A stretch of DNA of 64,000 nt from Pseudocercospora fijiensis CIRAD86 (Eukaryota; Ascomycota; Dothideomycetes; Mycosphaerellales; Mycosphaerellaceae), in the NCBI RefSeq assembly GCF_000340215.1, contig NW_006921534.1:1141171-1205170 (forward strand), written 5' to 3'. Made by a program: the position numbers and the translations under genes. Positions within the stretch are counted from its first letter, which is position 1; the number at the start of each line of letters is the position of its first letter. Positions 45,638 to 57,709 of this stretch are shown here, one piece after another. The notes under the pieces were generated by a model. The model had not been told where the DNA came from, made no database searches, and was given only the letters and a program-made list of their open reading frames with translations.

Positions 45638-48436
45638 TTAACATACAAAAACAATCCTAAGCAATTAGTCTACTATGCCGACTTACTGCTGCTTTAACAT
45701 ACCGTAATCCTTACCGGTAATAACCTTATTAGCTAGGCGGTTCTCTAAAACTCCTCCGCAGGTATTAAAGCTATTAGTACTAAAGTACTCGGCCTCGTAG
45801 TAAGCTTAAGTAACGAGGAGGTTAGTAGCCTTCTCCTATATAGCGTTCTCCTACTCGCGTAGATAGCCCTTAAGCTCCTCCTTACTAAACTAGAGGATTT
45901 GTTTAACTTCGTTCTAAACAACGTAACTTAACTAAGGAATTCTACCGACTAGGGCATCGGAAATGCAACTAAGGCCTTCGACTAAGATAGCGGTAGGGAA
46001 GGCGAATAGTACGAAGGTATTAGAACCTAGAAGGGCGGTTAGATTGCGGTGCGCCTTAGCAACCTTAGAGACGGTTAAGTTGTCGTAGCCTTTAATCTTA
46101 GTGCCGTCGATAATACGAGAGTAGCCTAGGTCGATTAATATACGGTCGCTCTCGGGCTTTAGATTACTATACGGAAGGTATAGTATCTAAACAGAGACTT
46201 CGCATTCCTTTAGAGGGTTAAGGATCTACTAAGCTGCCTCGCCTTCGTTAGGCTAACTATCGAATATATAGCCGAGGTCGTCGTTAGTAAGGTGCTTGTT
46301 AGTAAGCTTGCCAATCTTGTTTAGTAGAACCAAGTTACGGCCTATAAGCTTCTTAACCTAGTTATCGAAGACCTCTAGTTTGTATATGCCCTCGACAACT
46401 ATTAAATAGGAGGTCTTATCTTTAGATATAAGAGAAACCTTAATACGTAGATAGCTAGTACCCTTACTAGCTGCGAGCTTAACTATATCTTGTCCGAGAC
46501 GAGAAGTCTCCTTAGTAGGGCAGTTCTTATAACCGCTATTACCTACCTTAAAGTACTTAGTAGGCTTAGGGACGGAGATAAGCTCGTATATATAATTAGG
46601 TCGAAGGGCAACGGCTAAGAGCTACAAGGCGGGATACTAACAGACGATTTAGTTGCTTACTCTATAGGTTTAAAGGGCATTACAGCCTTCCTACTTAGAC
46701 TTAGGCAGTTTACGCATATGCTAAAAGAATATGCGAAACTCCTCCTATATTAGGTCGACGATAAGAGGAAGGTACGCTCCGCGAGGCGACTATATCTAAC
46801 CGAAGACTCGAGAGAAGATAGCATTGCTAGTCTAACGAAAGCGGTCGAAGGAAGTGCCTTAGCCGAGAATACTAGTAATTAACTTATACCGACGCTTAGT
46901 TAGCGTAAGATCGCGAGTAATAGTGCTAGTAGGGTTGAATACGTAGAGTCCTAGGGAGGTCGGGGCGGTAGCAGGTCGTCTAGGAAACTAGTTAGTATAA
47001 CTAGTCTTAAGGGTAGTAAAGGCATCCTAATTAGCAACCTTGCGACTAATCTTTAATAGGCGACCGACGAGGACACTCGCCTTAGCACTAGCATAGAGAC
47101 TATAGATCTTAGCAGCCTTCTTAATATAGTTAGTATATATAGTAAACCGCTCTTTACCTAGCTTGCTAAGGTCGTCGAGCTACTAATAGATAGACAAGGC
47201 GGCAGGAGCTTTGCCTATATCGGCTTTAGGAACTATATCGATATTAGTAATAAGGTGCGTAATAGAGTCGCCCTTATAAGAACTACAGATGTTCTTAGTT
47301 AATAGGATCGGCGAGAGGCCTCTATCTCTACGCTCGCTAAAGGAGCCTTCGGAGGAGATATCTTCTAGTAGTATATCTAGTATATTAATATCCGAATTAC
47401 TACGGTTAGTACTATAGTTAGTACTATAGTCGGTACTAGAAGGAGTGCTATACTTCTTAGTAGCCTTACGGAGGGCCTAGCGAGCATACAATGCCTTCTT
47501 ACGCGCTGCCTCGGCCTTAGCGCGCTCGTCTTAAACTTCTTAAGGGACCTTACGGTTACGGGTCGAGCGACGATCTTTAGCCTATATTTCTATAGCGAGC
47601 GCAAGACTAGCAGCCGTATCGGCCTCTATTTCTAGGCGAAGAGCCTTACGTTTAAGGACATTAACGATAGGAGCCTCTTAACCTTTAATAATGAAACCTA
47701 CACTATTAATACGATAGCCCTTCTCTTTTAGTAGATCCTTAGTTGTCTATACGTTAAGATCGACCTAGACAATCGCATCGTAGTGCTTCTTCTAGTAGGC
47801 TGTCGTAAAGTCGTTAAGCGCAAAGGACAAGTTAAGTAACTGCTTGCCTACCTTCTTGCTAGCGGTAGATACGCGATAGATTATAGTATAGGAGAGGTAC
47901 TCGGCGCCTTAACGACGGACCTTATACTTATTAACGAACGAAGAGACCTACTTAGTACGCTCTTGTCTACCGTAGGCGAAGTTAATAAGGCTCTTAGGAA
48001 GACTGCTTAGTCCTCCCTAATGTTCGAAGGCCTAGTCGAGGGTCTTAAAGCGTAAACGAATCTAGGTACCGGCAGTCTCGAGGCTATAGACGATAGGAAA
48101 GGCTTATTTAATATCTATATCGTTAAGAACCTCGCGCTTAAAGATACGCTTACCGATAGACTAACGCAAGTTGTTTATACCGTACGTAACTAAGATAGTA
48201 GCCTTCTTAATATTCCTATCGATAACGCGTAGTAGGGTATAAGCGTTCTAGATCTTCTCTCGAGGATCTTTAAGGGCGGTAACGATCTAGAAGTAGTGCT
48301 CGAGGCTAGTTATAGCAGCTAAGGCGCTATCGGATAGGGCTTCGATCGGGACTAGGGCGGCTAGGCTTAGGTTAATAGGGGCAGGTAGGTCGTTACTACT
48401 ACTAGCGCCTAGCGGATTCGGGGCGCCGGAAGACAT
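45638..48436 (-). pseudogene. LTR-B ORF3: unknown 933-codon frame downstream of pol
   Basis: ATG at 48436 (MSSGAPNPLGASSSNDLPAP) to TAA at 45638-45640: exactly 933 codons with no frameshift, broken only by TAG/TAA stops of the RIP kind. A helical N-terminal half includes LAAITSLEHYF followed by ILVTYGINNLR, and a Ser/Asn-rich hinge (SSTDYSTNYSTNRSNSD) near 47.4 kb. The C-terminal part has NKIGKLTNKHLTNDDLGYIFDS and a rather hydrophobic segment FVLFAFPTAILVEGLSCISD near 46.0 kb. It shows no RT, integrase, protease or zinc-knuckle motif. Its place after pol is where envelope-like or accessory genes occur in some LTR elements, but I cannot assign it. Confidence 0.6.
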
Positions 48437-48855
48437 AGTCGACCGAAGCAGAAGTAGGTTATAAACGAGTTTGTAAGTGTGTTCGTTACTTAACAATAAT
48501 AATTAAAGGGTTTAGATAGAAGGGGGAGGGGGTAGTTAGGCGGTAGCGAGTTAGTTAGTAATCGAGTAGAAGAAGGAGCTTAGGAAGCTCGCTTTAAATA
48601 TAGTGCGAAGGTAACGTAGTCCGTATATTCCGCGCTAGTAAAGCAAACGGATAACGGCTATATATAAAAGTAAAGCTATATATAAGACTTCTTTATTATT
48701 AGGGCAGGCTAAAGTTTAACAATCGACCTAGCTAATTGCTAGTAGCGACTATACGCCTTTATTAACCTTTAGCTATCGTAGATCCTCGCGTACTCGAAAT
48801 GTAACTAGTTAGTTCGAGTCCTTAGCAGAAATCTATAGTAGTAAAGCTAGCGGGA

Positions 48856-48882
48856 CTAATAATACCCCTAGGGTAGTATTAG
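48856..48882. repeat. CCCCGGGG palindrome, copy 2
   Basis: CTAATAATACCCC then TA then GGGTAGTATTAG (RIP-like change in the centre), about 420 bp upstream of the ORF3 start on the minus strand. Confidence 0.75.
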
Positions 48883-49300
48883 CTTTTCTCTAGAGATGCT
48901 CGGTAACGAGGAGCAAGTCGCCTAGGCCTAGCGCAGCTAATTCGTCGGTATATTAGCCTATAGCACTGCCGTTATAGATGCAGCATTACCTTTTACATTA
49001 GTAAGTACGTAAAGGTAGTCTATACGTTTACCTTCTTCCTTCTTCTAAATACTAAGCTTAATAGCCTAAGGTCCCTATTCTTAGAGGCTATAGGCCTAGG
49101 TTGCTATATCTATCTAAGAGCTAGGAAGGGAGAGGGATCCTCCCTTTCTTAGTGTCCTATATAGCTAGTGCTAATTAGGGTAGGAACATCCTCTAGTAGA
49201 GTATCTTGTTGTTATTGTTACTTAAGGAAGGTTGCTAGAGTCTAGGAATCTAGAGGGAAGTAGTCCTAGAAGGGTAGAGGGGTTAGGTTCGGCTATCTTC

Positions 49301-49327
49301 CTAATACTACCCCCGGGGTATTATTAG
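49301..49327. repeat. CCCCGGGG palindrome, copy 3 (best)
   Basis: CTAATACTACCCC-C-GGGGTATTATTAG: the arms are complementary at 12 of 13 positions around a single C. It lies about 280 bp past the pol stop. Confidence 0.85.
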
Positions 49328-49599
49328 GAAAACACGCCTCGTATAGTTCTATCTAAGGAAACAAGAGCGAAGGAATAAAGTTATAGCAACATTAATCGAA
49401 GGTAAAGGCAAAAGTAAAAGACAACAATAGGATAAACTAAAAGCAACAAACGAGAGTATAAACATTAGTAGGAATAGATAATAGGTAAGGACTAAAGGTA
49501 TAGGGCGGCACTACATTAATAGCGCGGAGAACGATCGATAAGAGCAAGGAAACAACGTAGTAGAGGCAGGTAGAGGCAAGGAAGAGTAAGCAATTATTT

Positions 49600-52500
49600 A
49601 GTCTCGGGATCTAGCTATAATTCTAGGCGGTCTTCGTCGCTAGACTAGTCGAGGAGCTCCTCCTCGGAGTTAGAGTTAGATAACTAGAAGTCTAGTTCAC
49701 TATCGGAATTAACATCGGAAATGCTCTACGCGTAATTAATACGTATATAACCCTCCCTTTGTTTATAAGTTATTCCTAATAGCTTACTAAGACGTATCTA
49801 GGGATGCGTATAGTTGTTAGATAGAACAGGATCTATAATCGCGGCAGGATCCTGCTCTCGATAGGTATCTAAGGTCGGTAGAGGGTCTATAGAGGCATTA
49901 ACTTCCTCCTCGGTCGGGGGAGAGCGGGTAGGCTCTCTTAATTCGATAATCTTCTTTAGGTTAGCCCGGGGGTACGAGTGCTTTAAGGTAGCACTATTAA
50001 GTTCCTAAAGTCGGTACGTAGAACTATCGTAAAGGACCTCCTATACTCTATAAGGCCCTTTCTATTTAAAGGCTAGCTTATAGGAGTGACTATATTCTAA
50101 CTCGGACCGGTATAGGAGAACTATATCGCTAACCTTTAGAGGCTCCTAATTAATAGCATTATAGTTATCAAAATACTGCTTAGCCTCTTTACAAAGGCGA
50201 CGTTGCTAAGCAAGTCCCTCCTAAGAAGTAGTCGTTATATCCTTAAGAGCCTTAGCGCGTAGGGCAAGGAGATCTGCTCTAGTACGAACAGACCCCTAGT
50301 CGTAAACGCTATGCGTGCGGTAGGACAACTTAATAGGAAGAACGGCGTCCCTCCTAATTATAAGCTCTGCTAGCGTAAGTCTAGTCGTGTCGATAATAGT
50401 AGTTCGATCCGCCTAGAGAAGGGCTAGGACCCGGGTAGAGATAGGAACCGACCTGTCCCCTCTATTAGTTATCTTAGATAGGGCATCAATTAAAGACCGA
50501 TAGCTACGTTTAATAATAGCATTCGACTAGGGATAGTATAGGGAGATGCGAACGTTTTTCGCCCTATACAAAATAAGTAGTACTTAAACTTCTTTAGCTA
50601 TATTATTCGTAGCGTTGTCTAAGATAATCTCGTAAGGCGTTCCCTAGCGGCAAAACAGATCTTTAAATAGGAAGGTAGCTATATTACGAGCATTAATAGC
50701 GCCGCAGCCCTTATAGAAATAATAGGCCTCCGGCTATCGAGAAAGACCCTCTCGAATAATATATAAGCTATTATTACGACTAAGATAGACCCTATTACTA
50801 TACTATCGCTCTCCAACTAATTAGGTAGTAGGAATACGTAGCTCTCCTAGACGCCGGTAGCTATTCCTAAAATTGCACTTAGGACAGCTCTTATAGTAGC
50901 GGGAGACGTTAGCCTATACGCCGTCCTACTAGTAGCGCCGACGAAGGATATCGAAGCTGCCCTCCGCCGCCTAGTAGCCGAGCTTATCGTAAACGGAACG
51001 AAGGATCTCTTGTCGGGCTGCTAGGTCGTTAATAATACGCTAGAGAGGTGTATTAACTATCGCTTGTCGCTAAAGGATTCGATCTTTAACTAGGAATCGT
51101 CGAGAATAGCGAATAACCCGACGGTATTAACTCTTTAATAGGCTAGGCGCTTTCTTCGTATAGGTTAGGAAGTAGGCGATATAATAGGAGTCGTCGGAGT
51201 AGACCCTATTAAGGATATTATCCCTCTCTAGTTTATCCGCCTCGGCTTTAGCCTAGTCGTTATCGTTAGTAGTAGGGCTCCCGTCGGGCTAGTTACTAGG
51301 TTAGTCGTCGGCAGCAGGCCTAGTAATCGCTAGTATAGCATTAATATAGAAGGCAGCGAAGAAAGTGCGGTTAATTACCGCATCGATATCCTCTTCTTCT
51401 ATTATCTCGGCGATGTCCTCTTCTATAGCGGGCCTTCTAGAAAGGCTATCCGGTCTAGTGTGCTTCTTACTAGGAACGTAGAAGACGTCGAAATCAAACA
51501 AATAGATCTAGGCAACCTACCGAGCTATCGTAGAGTTTAGTAGGTCGGAGGCTATACGGTTAAGCTAATAGACTAGCGTCTAAGTATCGATTTCTAGACG
51601 AAAGAATATACTAAAGAGCTATAGCCGGAACTTCTTTAGAGCCTTATAGACTCTAAGGCATTCTCGCTTGCTAGCATCGTATCGGGCCTCGATCGGTTTC
51701 TATAGTCCGGAGTCGTACCTAATAGGATAACGTAAGGATAGCTCCTTACGGTTATACTACATTAGTATCTCGCTATAGCCTTCCCCGCTCGAGTCGATAG
51801 CAACAATTATTAAACCCGCACCCTCTAAGTAGTTAATAGACGTAAGTGTAGGTGCGCTAACGAGTGCCTTAGTTACCTTATCCTTAGCCGCTTAGTAAAT
51901 AGGGGTCTATTCGAACTTAGTATCCTTTTTAAGCAAGGCGTATAAGGGCTTATATACTAATATAAAGTTCTCGACCTAGATACAGAAGTAGGAGACTACT
52001 CTAAGCTAGGTTCGGACATCCTTCTAATACGTAGGATCTAGCTAGGACACTATCTTTAGGACCCGTATATTATTAGGATAGCGGCCGTTTTTATCGGTTA
52101 TAAACCCGACAATGTTTATTCGTTTGCATAGGAGCTAAAGCTTCTCCCTATATACCGTTAGATTAGCTCGCTCTAGGTCGTAGAGGACGCTATCGAGGTT
52201 CTAGATATGTTCGAGAAAAAACCTACGGATACTAGGCTCTACTTCTTTATTGTCGTACCTAGTTTTAGGGCCTTTAATACCGATGTCGTCGAGGAAAGGC
52301 ATCGCTATATAGGAGATATAGGCCGCGAGGACTTGGTTTATAATACGAACGAACTAGGCTACTAAGTTAGTTGCCCCTTAGGGGAGGGTAGTTTGTCTAT
52401 ATAGCCTAAGAGGTATCTCGAAACTAGTAAGGTCGCGGCTATTAGGGTAAAGAGGAATCTAGTCGTAGCCCGAGAAAACGTTAACTAGTAAGGCTACAAT

Positions 52501-55500
52501 ATAGTTAGTAAAGGCTTCCGAGAATCTATTAGTCTCCGGAGGAAGGTTAGTATCTCTAATCGTAACTACGTTAAACTTTTGTATAGCGTTAATTAGGCGG
52601 TACTTCTTTAGTTCCCTAGGAGCTGTCTTCTTCTAAACTAGGAAGTATAGATTGCGATACGAGGCATAGGAAGGTTCTAAGGTGCTAGCCTTTATACGCT
52701 GTCGTATTATATCCTTAACTATACCTCGTAGGCTTAGGTTTAGCTTAAAACCTAGATAGGCCTAGGGCTTATATTCGATTGTTCGGATCTTCTACGGAGG
52801 GGCAATCTCCGGGTTGATTCTGCCTAGGTAAGTAAAATCATATACTAACACGGCTTCGCGATTATATAGAAGCTTATATAGCAGGTCAAGTTTAAGATCC
52901 GAAAGCTCTATACTAGGTTTGATCTTCGCAAGCCTCTCCGGTATAAGCCTTAAACCCCTAGGAATAGTAGAGAACTTTTTAGTAATGTATCTCTAATTGT
53001 ACGGACTATCCCTAGGTAGCAATATTGCTTCCTAATTAAGACACTTCTATCGCTAGTTAGGATTCCCGCTAGGATTAGACCTATCGGTAATATATACGCT
53101 ACCTTTTACGGGCTTAACCTTGTTAGCTACCCTCTTATATAGGGTATAGATACTAATCGATTGTCGAACCCGAGCTCTCTCTCTTTATCGTTAGGCTTAG
53201 AGATTAGCGTAACAAAACAGCGCGTAAACTTCCTTAGAAGTTTCCTTAAGTCGATAGGTATACAACTAGTAGTCCTAATTTATAACGCCGGCGAAAACGT
53301 TAGATTCGTAATAACACCCCCGGGGTAGTATTAGACTCGCGCTCTAATTAGTTAGTTCGGGTAGACCCGCCTCCGGTAATAATACTTACGACAGCATTAT
53401 TACCTTAACTCGGGCATTAGGTAGTCGTAGTGTTATACTCGCCGTCGCTTCGAGCATTTGTCTTCTTAGTATAGAACCTAGAAACTTGCCTTAACGTATA
53501 GAGCGGCGCACTTCCGGATATACCCTATTAAAGCTATACTAACTTATAGCGCAGATTGCCGGTCTTACAACCGCGCCGTAGCGTTTCCCGAAAACCGTCT
53601 AGAAGTAGTAAGGATGTCCTCGTAGGACTTGTAGCTAGTGTTTCCGATATAACTAGTAAATACGACTCGGTTGCCCTTCTAGTTAGCAATAGTTCCCTCC
53701 TAGGAGCTATCGTCGCAGTTACGCTAGACACCTCGGGTTATACGAGACTATAGTCGACCTAGAATAATTAGCGTGTTTAGGTCGGCGGCAATCTAGAAGG
53801 TAAAGGAAAAGCATATGCCGAAGGCGTCTACTATAACATTATAGTAGGCACCTACTAGCGCAACCTCCCTATTTACTCCCTATATACTAAGGGAAATGTC
53901 TCTGTTTATTAGTAGTCTAAGCTATTTAGCCTAGCGCTTACTTATAATAAGTAACTCCGAACTATTATTAAGCATTGCTAGCATCTATTAACTATAGCTC
54001 CCGATAGTAACTTAAATATAGATAGCGGGAACGACGGCGAAGGAACGGGTAACTACGGAAAGGTCTATATTATTAGGGATAGAGTAAAGTTCTTTAGGTC
54101 GAGGAGGTCCTACTCGACCGATTTGTTAGCTAGTAAATCGGACAGCCTTAATAGAAACTGAAACTAGAGTAGGGTCGGGATTATTACTATCCCCTCGGCC
54201 TATCTCCTTAACTCCCTCTTCGTTAGTATTATCGATAGTCTCTTAGTTCTCGTAGGTTACCGATTCGCCTTCTGCTAACTCTTAGGTACCTAAAGAAAAT
54301 TTAGGAAGGAACTATAGGAAAGAGACGTCGATATAGTCTTCTCGTCCCTGTTTTCGTTAAAGGGTAGCGAGGTCTTTTATAAAGGTAGTATCGTTAGGGA
54401 TTCGGCTCTAGAACAGGTTAGTAGGCAAACCGTATACTAGTAGCTTACCTATAGACACGTTAGACTTAAGGTCTAGAAACTATAAAGCCTAGAAGAGAGC
54501 GTTTGCCTTTGTGTCTAAGAAGTTAGCTAGGCTAGTACTATACTTTTTTATATACCTATTAAAGCGAAAGCTCTTTAGGTCGGATAACTTCCGCTTATAG
54601 GTAGGTAGGTTAGCTAGCCCTAGGGTACTACTAATATCGGTAGCAACATCCTCTATATCGACCTCTAGAGTCTCTAGGACGACTAGGCTCTCTATAGGTA
54701 GGGTACTAGATACGGTGCTAGGTGCGGTGCTAGATCGGGCAGCGCGGTCTGCAGCTATCTAGAGAGTCTTAGTTTTAGCGGTTAACTCTCGCTATTGCTT
54801 AGCCTTGTCGGCCGCCTTGTTCTTTAGTACCCTAGTAGGGGCTGCCGTACTAGGGCGAGTAGGGTTCTACGGGCTCTTGCCCTTATTTTAGGACTAGGTC
54901 TAAGACTGTATAGCAGCGTAGATATCTATACTGTTCTTAGTAACCGCGTAAACATTAGTAACTGCGTCCGGATCCTAAGAAACAAAGTTGACCTTAATAG
55001 GCTTAGTAGTACTATTACTACTCCGCTCCTTAACCTGTTTTGCCCTAACCTTCTAAGTTTCTCGTTTAGTAATAGCGGCGAGGGTACTGTTCCTAGTGTC
55101 CTTAAACTCGATCTTGCTACTATACTTCTTTTCTAGAAGGGTCTTTAGCTAAGGCAGCTTCGGGGCTCTCCGATCCTACTCGAAATCAATCTTGTCGCCG
55201 GTGTCTATATAGTAGAATCGGCTATTTACTTACATAATAAGCTTCCTTTTAAGAAGCTCTTTCTAGATAGGGCAGGACGATTAGACATGTTTGAACCCGC
55301 TATATATCTAGCACTTGCTATCTAAGTTAGAATAGATCTTCCGTATAGCGTAGACATCTACTAAAGGGGCTTTAGGGTAGTTAGGATCTGAAACCTAGTA
55401 GACTAGTAGTACATCGCCTAGTATAGTAGTATTAATAACCTCCCTAACTCGCTATAATGCTTTCGCATTTAGGTTTAGCTAGGCTAGGGATTTAGCTAAG

Positions 55501-56426
55501 TCCGCGACGTCCTAAGAGTGTTTAGTAATAGTAGGAGTTACGGTCTTAGGACTACTTTACGATTTAGGAAGGAACTTAGGTCCCTTGCTTCCTATAGCGT
55601 CTTTCCTAACCTACGCTAGGTTATTCCGGTCTTCGCCGTAGATAAACTTCCTCGTATCGGCTATGCTATTAATATCGGCCTTAATATATACTAGGACCTC
55701 TTTGTATTTCCTAAAACTCTTAGGATCGGACTCGCTAAGCTTATAGCGACGGAAAATACGCTAAGCTATAGGCTACGGCAATCCCTAGAGGAGCAGCCTC
55801 GTTCTCTAAGAGTTTTCGAGGTTACTCTATTCGATGCTGTCCGCTAACTCGATAAACTCGCGGATATACCCCTTTAAGTCGTTATCCTTAGTGCGCCTTA
55901 CTAAGCAGAGGGACTCGAGCTACGTACGACTACCTTTAATGCGACGGCTATCGCGCTCCCGATATTCCCTTATAAAGGCTATCTTAAAGGTCTCCTAGTT
56001 AGAATTAGACTTATCGTCCTTTTCTAGGTAGCTAACTAGGGTTTTAAGGGTTCGGTAAAGCTTAGAGGAGGTAGTCCTCGTAAAGGACCGAATCTTGTAC
56101 TAGTCGGATTCTCTATCGAGCTCGTAATTAACTAAGCCTTCTTTAAAGCGTTCTATATATGCTGTAGCGTTCTACCCTTCGAATAGGGGATTTGTACTAC
56201 TCCCTAGCTCTAGCGGGCGACGCTTGTTTTAACGGAGAAGCTTAGTTTACTTCTCTATTATCTTTATAAGGACAGTATAGAGCGCCTCTAGCGTAGAGGG
56301 CGTAGGAGGCTTACTTATGTTAACTAGTCGCCGCCTGATTTCTTCGTTAATAGGATTAGGGGCGTTTTCTAATTTAGAGGATTCCGCTAATTCTTAATGC
56401 TCGTTTTCGCTAGAGCTAGAGCTTAT
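49600..56426 (-). pseudogene. LTR-B gag-pol relic (Ty3/gypsy type)
   Basis: On the minus strand the frame probably began at 56426 (ATG now ATA, then SSSSSENEH). Gag: NATAYIERFKEGLVNYELD and a capsid-like region; a CCHC-like knuckle near 55.3 kb reads CxIYSGFKHVxSSC, with one Cys lost. A protease-like segment is near 54.0 kb (ALVGAYYNVIVDAFGI). Reverse transcriptase follows (LVSVFSGYD-like, SFEIPLRLYRQTTLPQGATN, active site MPFLDDIGIKGPKT near 52.3 kb), then RNase H (near 51.7 kb), VFYVPSKKHTRPDSLSRRP, and integrase with an HHCC-like CPKC and QGTPYEIILDNATNN (50.9-50.5 kb). The C-terminus is acidic, without a chromodomain seen. Stops are almost all at Gln/Trp positions. Confidence 0.8.
53308..53334. 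repeat. CCCCGGGG palindrome, copy 4 (inside the pol frame)
   Basis: GTAATAACACCCC-C-GGGGTAGTATTAG. The gag-pol frame reads through it without a shift (27 bp is nine codons), between protease and reverse transcriptase. Confidence 0.8.
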
Positions 56427-56576
56427 TCGATTGTTATAAAATAGTTAAAATAGTTAAAATAGAATACTATATAAAATTGAAATAGAATGCTATATAAAAG
56501 TGTTTTTAGTGTCTTTAGTTTGTTTAGTTTGTTGTAATATTACTATACGAGAGAGTAGTATATTAGGCTGTTTCTC

Positions 56577-56603
56577 CTAGTATTACCCCCGGGGTAGCAT
56601 TAG
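56577..56603. repeat. CCCCGGGG palindrome, copy 5
   Basis: CTAGTATTACCCC-C-GGGGTAGCATTAG, about 150 bp upstream of the presumed gag start. Confidence 0.8.
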
Positions 56604-57240
56604 GATTTAGCCTCCTAGGGGTCGCCTAACTACCTCTAGGAGCTTAGTTTAGTAGATTTTAGACAAAAGCCGCTCGGAGGAAGAGACTGCAATCTCTGTT
56701 TATACCTAGATCCTAGAAACCAGCTCGTATCTCCTTTAGCTAGGCGGGGGGGCGGTAGCCTTCTTTTTCTAGTAGAAGGCTAAGTACTGTCTAAGCGAGG
56801 CTGCGAATCTAGGAACGCCCTACCCGATTAATAGGGGACTCCCCGGCTATCCGACCTGCAATCCGTATTTGCTATTAATTAATAGTCTTAGCAAACTAAG
56901 CAAGGCCGATAGGTAATTAGTCTATCTTCTCCTTAGGCGGGCGGTAGCTTATCTCGAGCAAGCGGTGCTAAATAGGTCTTCGACCCGGAGCCGAGTCCTT
57001 AGAAGCTAGCTATAGCTATAGACTAGGCCCTAAGCTGTAACAGTCCTAAGGGTTTGCAGCTTTTCGGGGTTAAAGCGATGCCCTCGTTAAGAGGTTTCTC
57101 TGCTTGTCGTAATAGCCCCTTAAGATACTTCGGTATCGTCCGTATCGTAGGCTCTTATCGTGCCCTCGCTTTAGTTATAGCTATTCGTGCCTAGAGACCA
57201 CCTTTAACATACCCGAACCTATTAGATATAAAGAGATAGC

Positions 57241-57257
57241 CCTACCTTCGGCTCTAA
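57241..57257 (-). other. Possible LTR-B primer-binding site
   Basis: Directly inside the 5' LTR the minus strand reads TTAGAGCCGAAGGTAGGG. If TAG was TGG before RIP, it would match the TGG start of a tRNA-complementary primer site. The tRNA is not identified. Confidence 0.35.
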
Positions 57258-57536
57258 TAAAGGACGGAAACTAATACTACTACTACTACTAGTAGTAATA
57301 GTATAGGCTACCGAGGGTAATATAACCTATAGCAATATAGGCAGCTACGTTTAGTATAATAGGATAACAAGACGGTTGCTTAGGCTAGTAACTAGAGCCC
57401 TGCAATATAGGCATTATAGAAGTGTAATATAAACAATGTGCTATACGAGGTTGGTGCCCTATCTACAATGTAGAAGGAGGCCTCTTATATAGGCTTAAAA
57501 CTTAGCCTAGGTATGTAGGGCCGGTTACTAGCTAAT
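57258..57536 (-). repeat. LTR-B 5' LTR
   Basis: 279 bp copy of 45212-45490, same orientation. Promoter for the minus-strand transcript by position. Confidence 0.88.
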
Positions 57537-57541
57537 AATAG

Positions 57542-57661
57542 TAAGGCTATTTACCTAAATAGGACTTATAGGAGGCTAAAGACTCGTTTAAGGATATAAC
57601 TAAGTTATTAGATAAGTATTAGACTAGCGTAAAGAACAAGAAGAAGGCTAAAAGCTTATAA
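57542..57661 (+). mobile_element. Gypsy-A, second part of chromodomain and C-terminus
   Basis: The frame resumes right after the LTR-B target duplication: stop-GYLPK-stop-DL-stop-EAKDSFKDITKLLDKY, where the stops sit at Gln/Trp positions of the chromodomain pattern RWxGYxxxxxxWE. It ends VKNKKKAKSL and TAA at 57659-57661. Joined to 45211, the chromodomain is complete and in frame. Confidence 0.85.
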
Positions 57662-57683
57662 TGTTACTATTAAGGCCTAGGAT

Positions 57684-57709
57684 TAATGCTATCCCCGGGG
57701 TACTATTAG
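57684..57709. repeat. CCCCGGGG palindrome, copy 6 (Gypsy-A 3' side)
   Basis: TAATGCTATCCCC-GGGGTACTATTA, 22 bp past the Gypsy-A stop and outside LTR-B, so the motif is not private to one element. Confidence 0.7.

Larger units (their letters stand above)
45212..57536 (-). mobile_element. LTR-B: 12.3 kb LTR retrotransposon with extra ORF
   Basis: Two 279 bp direct repeats (45212-45490 and 57258-57536) flank a minus-strand gag-pol relic, a 1.1 kb non-coding stretch and a third large frame (ORF3). A purine tract on the minus strand (GAAGAAAGGGAGGGAT) abuts the left LTR, confirming orientation. A 5 bp target duplication is present. The LTRs differ by scattered, mostly transition changes. All frames contain RIP stops; the element is inactive. 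It is inserted in the Gypsy-A chromodomain and carries five copies of a 27 bp palindrome. Confidence 0.88.

Noticed and set aside
53534..53753. Opposite-strand ORF pair of 65 codons each
   Set aside because: Both are chance frames within the LTR-B gag-pol relic, which is read in another frame.
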